Below, piece by piece: positions 61,326 to 64,000 of a stretch of 64,000 nt of DNA (positions are counted from its first letter, which is position 1; each line of letters opens with the position of its first letter). Under the pieces are notes generated by a model. The model was not told where the DNA came from and did no database searches. It saw only the letters and a list, made by a program, of their open reading frames with translations. Both the position numbers and the translations under genes were made by a program. The stretch is from Solirubrum koreensis (lineage in GTDB: Bacteria > Bacteroidota > Bacteroidia > Cytophagales > Hymenobacteraceae): assembly GCF_039541855.1 (NCBI RefSeq), contig NZ_BAABHA010000002.1, forward strand, positions 248,001-312,000, in the 5' to 3' direction.

Positions 61326-63149
61326 ATGGCCGATACTCCCCGTTCCACTCCCGTATCGTTTGCTGAGTTCGAGCCGCTTACCACGGCCGCCTGGCAGGAA
61401 CGCATCCGGCGCGACCTGAAGGGCGCCGATCCGGCGGCCCTGGTGTGGCAAACGCCCGAGGGCTTTCCGGTGGAGCCTTTTTACCACCGCGAAGCTCTAA
61501 CCGCGCTGGGCACAACGCCCGCGCCGCAGGTTCGCAGCCATGCCGGCCACGCCCCTAATTCCTGGCTGAACATCCCTACCCTATCGGTTCCGGCCCACGC
61601 CGACGGCCACGCCCAGATCGACCATGCTGCCGACGCGTTGCAACGCGGGGCCGACGGTGTGCACTTCGACCTGGCCGATGCCGCCCACTTCGACCTGCGC
61701 TACCTGGCGGCTCGCCTGCCGCTGAATACCGCCACGGTGGGCTTTACCATCAGCCAAACGCCCGACGCGTGGCTGCAGCGGCTGCTGGAAGCGGCCCCGA
61801 ACGCGGAGCTGCGCGGCTTTCTGCGCTACGCCCCCGGCCAGCACAGCTCCGCCGACGACTACGCCCAACAAACCAATGCCCTGCGCCGCTGTGTTCAGCT
61901 AACCCGCCACCTTCCGGGCTTTCTGGCCCTGGCCGTGAACGGGGTCTTTTTCAACAACCGCGGCGCCTCGGCTACGCAGGAGCTGGCCTACACCCTAAGC
62001 ACGGCCTCGTCGTTTCTTTACAACCTGCCCGACCACAAAACCGATTTGCTGGAAGTGGCTTCCTCGCTGCAGGTGTGCCTGGCCGTAGGCACCAGCTATT
62101 TCATGGAAATAGCCAAGCTGCGGGCCATACGCCGGTTGTGGGCTACCCTGCTGCACGCCTACGGCCTGCCGCCCGAAGTGGCCGCGCACCTGCGCGTTCA
62201 TGCCACCACGTCGTCGTGGACGCAAACCACGCTGGACCCGCACACCAACCTGCTGCGCGTAACCACCGAGGCGATGAGCGCCGTGTTGGGCGGCGCCGAC
62301 TCGGTTTCCGTAACGCCCTTCGACAGCCTCTACGCGGGGCCGAACGACTTTTCGGCCCGCATTGCCCGCAACGTGCCGGTGATTTTACGCGAAGAAGCCT
62401 ACCTCGACCGCGTAACCGACCCGGCCGCTGGCTCCTACTACCTCGAAACCCTTACCGACCAGCTGGCCCGCGAGGCCTGGGCCATGTTTCAGCGCATTGA
62501 AGCGGCGGGCGGCATTTTGGTTAACCGCGGCCACATGCTCGACGAGCTGCGCCACGTGGCCATGGAGAAGTTCCACCGCATTGCCAACGGCCAGCAGGTG
62601 ATTGTGGGTACCAACCGCTTCCAGAACGCGCAGGAGCAGTTCGACTACGACCCCAAGGCCCTGTTGCGCAGCCGCCATTTCGATACCACCCGCGCCGCCT
62701 ACCCTACCGAGGTGCTGCGGCTGGCCACAGCGCTGCACTTCATTCGGCGCGAACAGAAGAAGAAAAAAGCGGCCGTGGTACTGCTGGGCCGCGACACCAT
62801 TGGGCTGATTCACGACCTCTACCTGCGGCTGATTCCTGAAGCCGAACGCCCGCTGTCCGCCGATTTACCACCCGAGGGCACCCTGTCGCTGCTATTCTCC
62901 ACCCCCGACGCGGCCACGCTGATGTGGGCCAACGAAGACCAGCTGCGGGCATTTGCCAGCTTCGTGGCCAGCACCGGCGAAGCTGAATCGGCCGATGGCG
63001 AGCTGCAGGACGCCAACCTGGAGCCTCCCCTGCTCATGACCGCCGACCTGGCCACCATGCAGGACGCCGTGCGTCACTTCGGCTTCCGCGAGTTTACCGT
63101 GCACGGCCACAGCACCGACGACGTGCTGGCCCGCTTGCAAGGACGGTAA
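61326..63149 (+). CDS. mutA: Methylmalonyl-CoA mutase small (non-catalytic) subunit
   Basis: Small subunit of the adenosylcobalamin-dependent mutase that interconverts succinyl-CoA and methylmalonyl-CoA in propionate metabolism; 607 residues. The N-terminus has the usual WQERIRRDLKGADPAALVWQTPEGFPVEPFYH stretch. TIM-barrel segments such as VTPFDSLYAGPNDFSARIARN and DPAAGSYYLETLTDQLAREAW match the family, and the degenerate C-terminal domain lacks the cobalamin-binding DxHxxG. The catalytic mutB starts 159 bases downstream, beyond a palindromic repeat. The adenosyltransferase at 20245 supplies the cofactor. Confidence 0.95.
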   Translation: MADTPRSTPVSFAEFEPLTTAAWQERIRRDLKGADPAALVWQTPEGFPVEPFYHREALTALGTTPAPQVRSHAGHAPNSWLNIPTLSVPAHADGHAQIDHAADALQRGADGVHFDLADAAHFDLRYLAARLPLNTATVGFTISQTPDAWLQRLLEAAPNAELRGFLRYAPGQHSSADDYAQQTNALRRCVQLTRHLPGFLALAVNGVFFNNRGASATQELAYTLSTASSFLYNLPDHKTDLLEVASSLQVCLAVGTSYFMEIAKLRAIRRLWATLLHAYGLPPEVAAHLRVHATTSSWTQTTLDPHTNLLRVTTEAMSAVLGGADSVSVTPFDSLYAGPNDFSARIARNVPVILREEAYLDRVTDPAAGSYYLETLTDQLAREAWAMFQRIEAAGGILVNRGHMLDELRHVAMEKFHRIANGQQVIVGTNRFQNAQEQFDYDPKALLRSRHFDTTRAAYPTEVLRLATALHFIRREQKKKKAAVVLLGRDTIGLIHDLYLRLIPEAERPLSADLPPEGTLSLLFSTPDAATLMWANEDQLRAFASFVASTGEAESADGELQDANLEPPLLMTADLATMQDAVRHFGFREFTVHGHSTDDVLARLQGR

Positions 63150-63180
63150 CAGAATCTAAACAGTAGCCCTAAAACAGAAC

Positions 63181-63267
63181 GTCATCCTGAGCAACGCGAA
63201 GGACCTTATTACTCCAGAACGAGTAGCCTCACCACGTGACAAGGTCCTTCGCATTGCTCAGGATTAC
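63181..63267. repeat. Imperfect inverted repeat between mutA and mutB
   Basis: Left arm 63181-63207 (GTCATCCTGAGCAACGCGAA...) and right arm 63241-63267 pair over 27 bases with two mismatches, around a 33-base spacer. The arms are clearly the same family as the perfect palindrome at 1518-1583 (shared core ATCCTGAGC..CGCGAAGGACCTT). It lies inside the mutAB operon. Confidence 0.88.
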
Positions 63268-63308
63268 GAAGCAAACCGCTTTTCTGCGGCAGCAGCCAAC
63301 TCTCCCCG

Positions 63309-64000
63309 ATGAAACCCGACTTCGCCCATATTCCTTACGACGCGGCGCCGCTGGCTTCGCTGCCGGCCAAGCCCGCTACCAACTCCACGCCCGAGGGCAT
63401 TGAGCTAAAAGGCCACTACACGGCCCACGACGTGGCTCGTTTGGACCACCTCGGCTTTGGCGCGGGGCAGGCGCCGTATTTGCGCGGGCCGTACAGCACC
63501 ATGTACGTACAGAACCCCTGGACCATTCGGCAGTACGCGGGCTTCTCCACGGCCGAGGCTTCAAACGCCTTTTACCGCCGCAACCTGGCAGGCGGGCAGA
63601 AGGGCTTGTCGGTAGCGTTTGATTTGGCCACGCACCGCGGCTACGACTCCGACCACCCGCGCGTGGTGGGCGACGTGGGCAAGGCCGGCGTGGCCATCGA
63701 CTCGGTGGAGGACATGAAGATTCTCTTCGACCAGATTCCGCTGGACCAGATGTCGGTTTCCATGACCATGAACGGGGCCGTGCTGCCGGTTATGGCCTTC
63801 TACATTGTGGCGGCCGAGGAGCAAGGCGTAACGCCCGATAAGCTGGCGGGCACCATTCAGAACGACATTCTGAAGGAGTTCATGGTGCGTAACACCTACA
63901 TCTACCCACCCGAGCCGAGCATGCGCATCATTGCCGACATCTTCGCTTACACGGCGCAGAAGATGCCCAAGTTCAACTCCATCAGCATCTCGGGCTACCA
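63309..64000 (+). CDS. mutB: Methylmalonyl-CoA mutase large (catalytic) subunit (3' cut by window edge)
   Basis: Catalytic large subunit of the mutase; about 230 codons are visible of a usual 710-730. The ATG at 63309 starts MKPDFAHIPYDAAP. Recognisable stretches are PYLRGPYSTMYVQNPWTIRQ (substrate tunnel), YAGFSTAEASNAFYRRNLA, LSVAFDLATHRGYDSDHPRV, VSMTMNGAVLPVMAFYI and GTIQNDILKEFMVRNTYIYP. The cobalamin-binding C-terminal domain lies beyond the window. The start was chosen as the first ATG after the palindromic repeat. Confidence 0.95.
   Translation, partial: MKPDFAHIPYDAAPLASLPAKPATNSTPEGIELKGHYTAHDVARLDHLGFGAGQAPYLRGPYSTMYVQNPWTIRQYAGFSTAEASNAFYRRNLAGGQKGLSVAFDLATHRGYDSDHPRVVGDVGKAGVAIDSVEDMKILFDQIPLDQMSVSMTMNGAVLPVMAFYIVAAEEQGVTPDKLAGTIQNDILKEFMVRNTYIYPPEPSMRIIADIFAYTAQKMPKFNSISISGY

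Overview
The window reads as chromosomal DNA of an aerobic Bacteroidota bacterium of the Cytophagales, most likely Hymenobacter or a close relative. The reasons are three SusC/SusD outer-membrane uptake pairs, type IX secretion (T9SS) components (PorQ and a PorE-like protein), a 2644-residue T9SS cargo protein, several start sites preceded by the Bacteroidota -7 promoter motif TAnnTTTG, almost no Shine-Dalgarno sequences, and a base composition near 60% GC by eye. The genus is inference. I saw no rRNA, tRNA, CRISPR array, transposase or phage gene.

Layout. 1-6.4 kb: quality-control and one-carbon genes (dtd, a MazG-like pyrophosphatase, comB, gcvT), then a sensory cluster of a stand-alone zinc-binding CZB protein, a CHASE3 histidine kinase and a single-domain response regulator, then rnhB. 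6.5-14.4 kb: one giant secreted protein made of DUF11 repeats, a beta-helix and a T9SS sorting tail. 14.8-23.2 kb: housekeeping genes (Nudix hydrolase, plsC, gatC, a polytopic TPR membrane protein, an ABC ATPase, cobalamin adenosyltransferase, branched-chain aminotransferase) and prfB with its programmed +1 frameshift intact. 23.3-38.2 kb: three SusC/SusD pairs, one leftward and two rightward, with no linked hydrolase or regulator; the second pair and the barrel half of its SusC are AT-richer than their surroundings.

38.4-50 kb: a short-chain dehydrogenase, hslU, porQ, lon, a PorE-like OmpA/propeller protein, a small outer-membrane protein, a DUF6702 protein and rseP; this is largely envelope biogenesis and proteolysis. 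49.9-55 kb: a four-helix-bundle (IVP-like) gene bracketed by inverted repeats between rseP and dxr, a GreA/B-like protein, two overlapping AT-rich genes of unknown function, and a GH3-family adenylating enzyme. 55-64 kb: OsmC, a small membrane protein, dnaA with a DnaA box upstream, a 5'-nucleotidase split into two genes, an outer-membrane barrel protein, and the start of the methylmalonyl-CoA mutase operon (mutA complete, mutB cut by the window end).

Functional links. PorQ and the PorE-like protein belong to the machinery that exports proteins such as the giant cargo. The PduO-type adenosyltransferase at 20.2 kb makes the cofactor needed by the mutase at 61-64 kb. Strong perfect-stem terminators separate most convergent units. 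A palindromic repeat family (66-bp perfect copy at 1.5 kb, imperfect copy at 63.2 kb, possible remnant at 48.5 kb) recurs between genes. No complete new system is evident. The best candidates for new biology are the CZB-kinase-regulator cluster, the two-gene unknown cassette at 52.1-53.0 kb, the mosaic SusC, and the repeat-bracketed four-helix-bundle gene.
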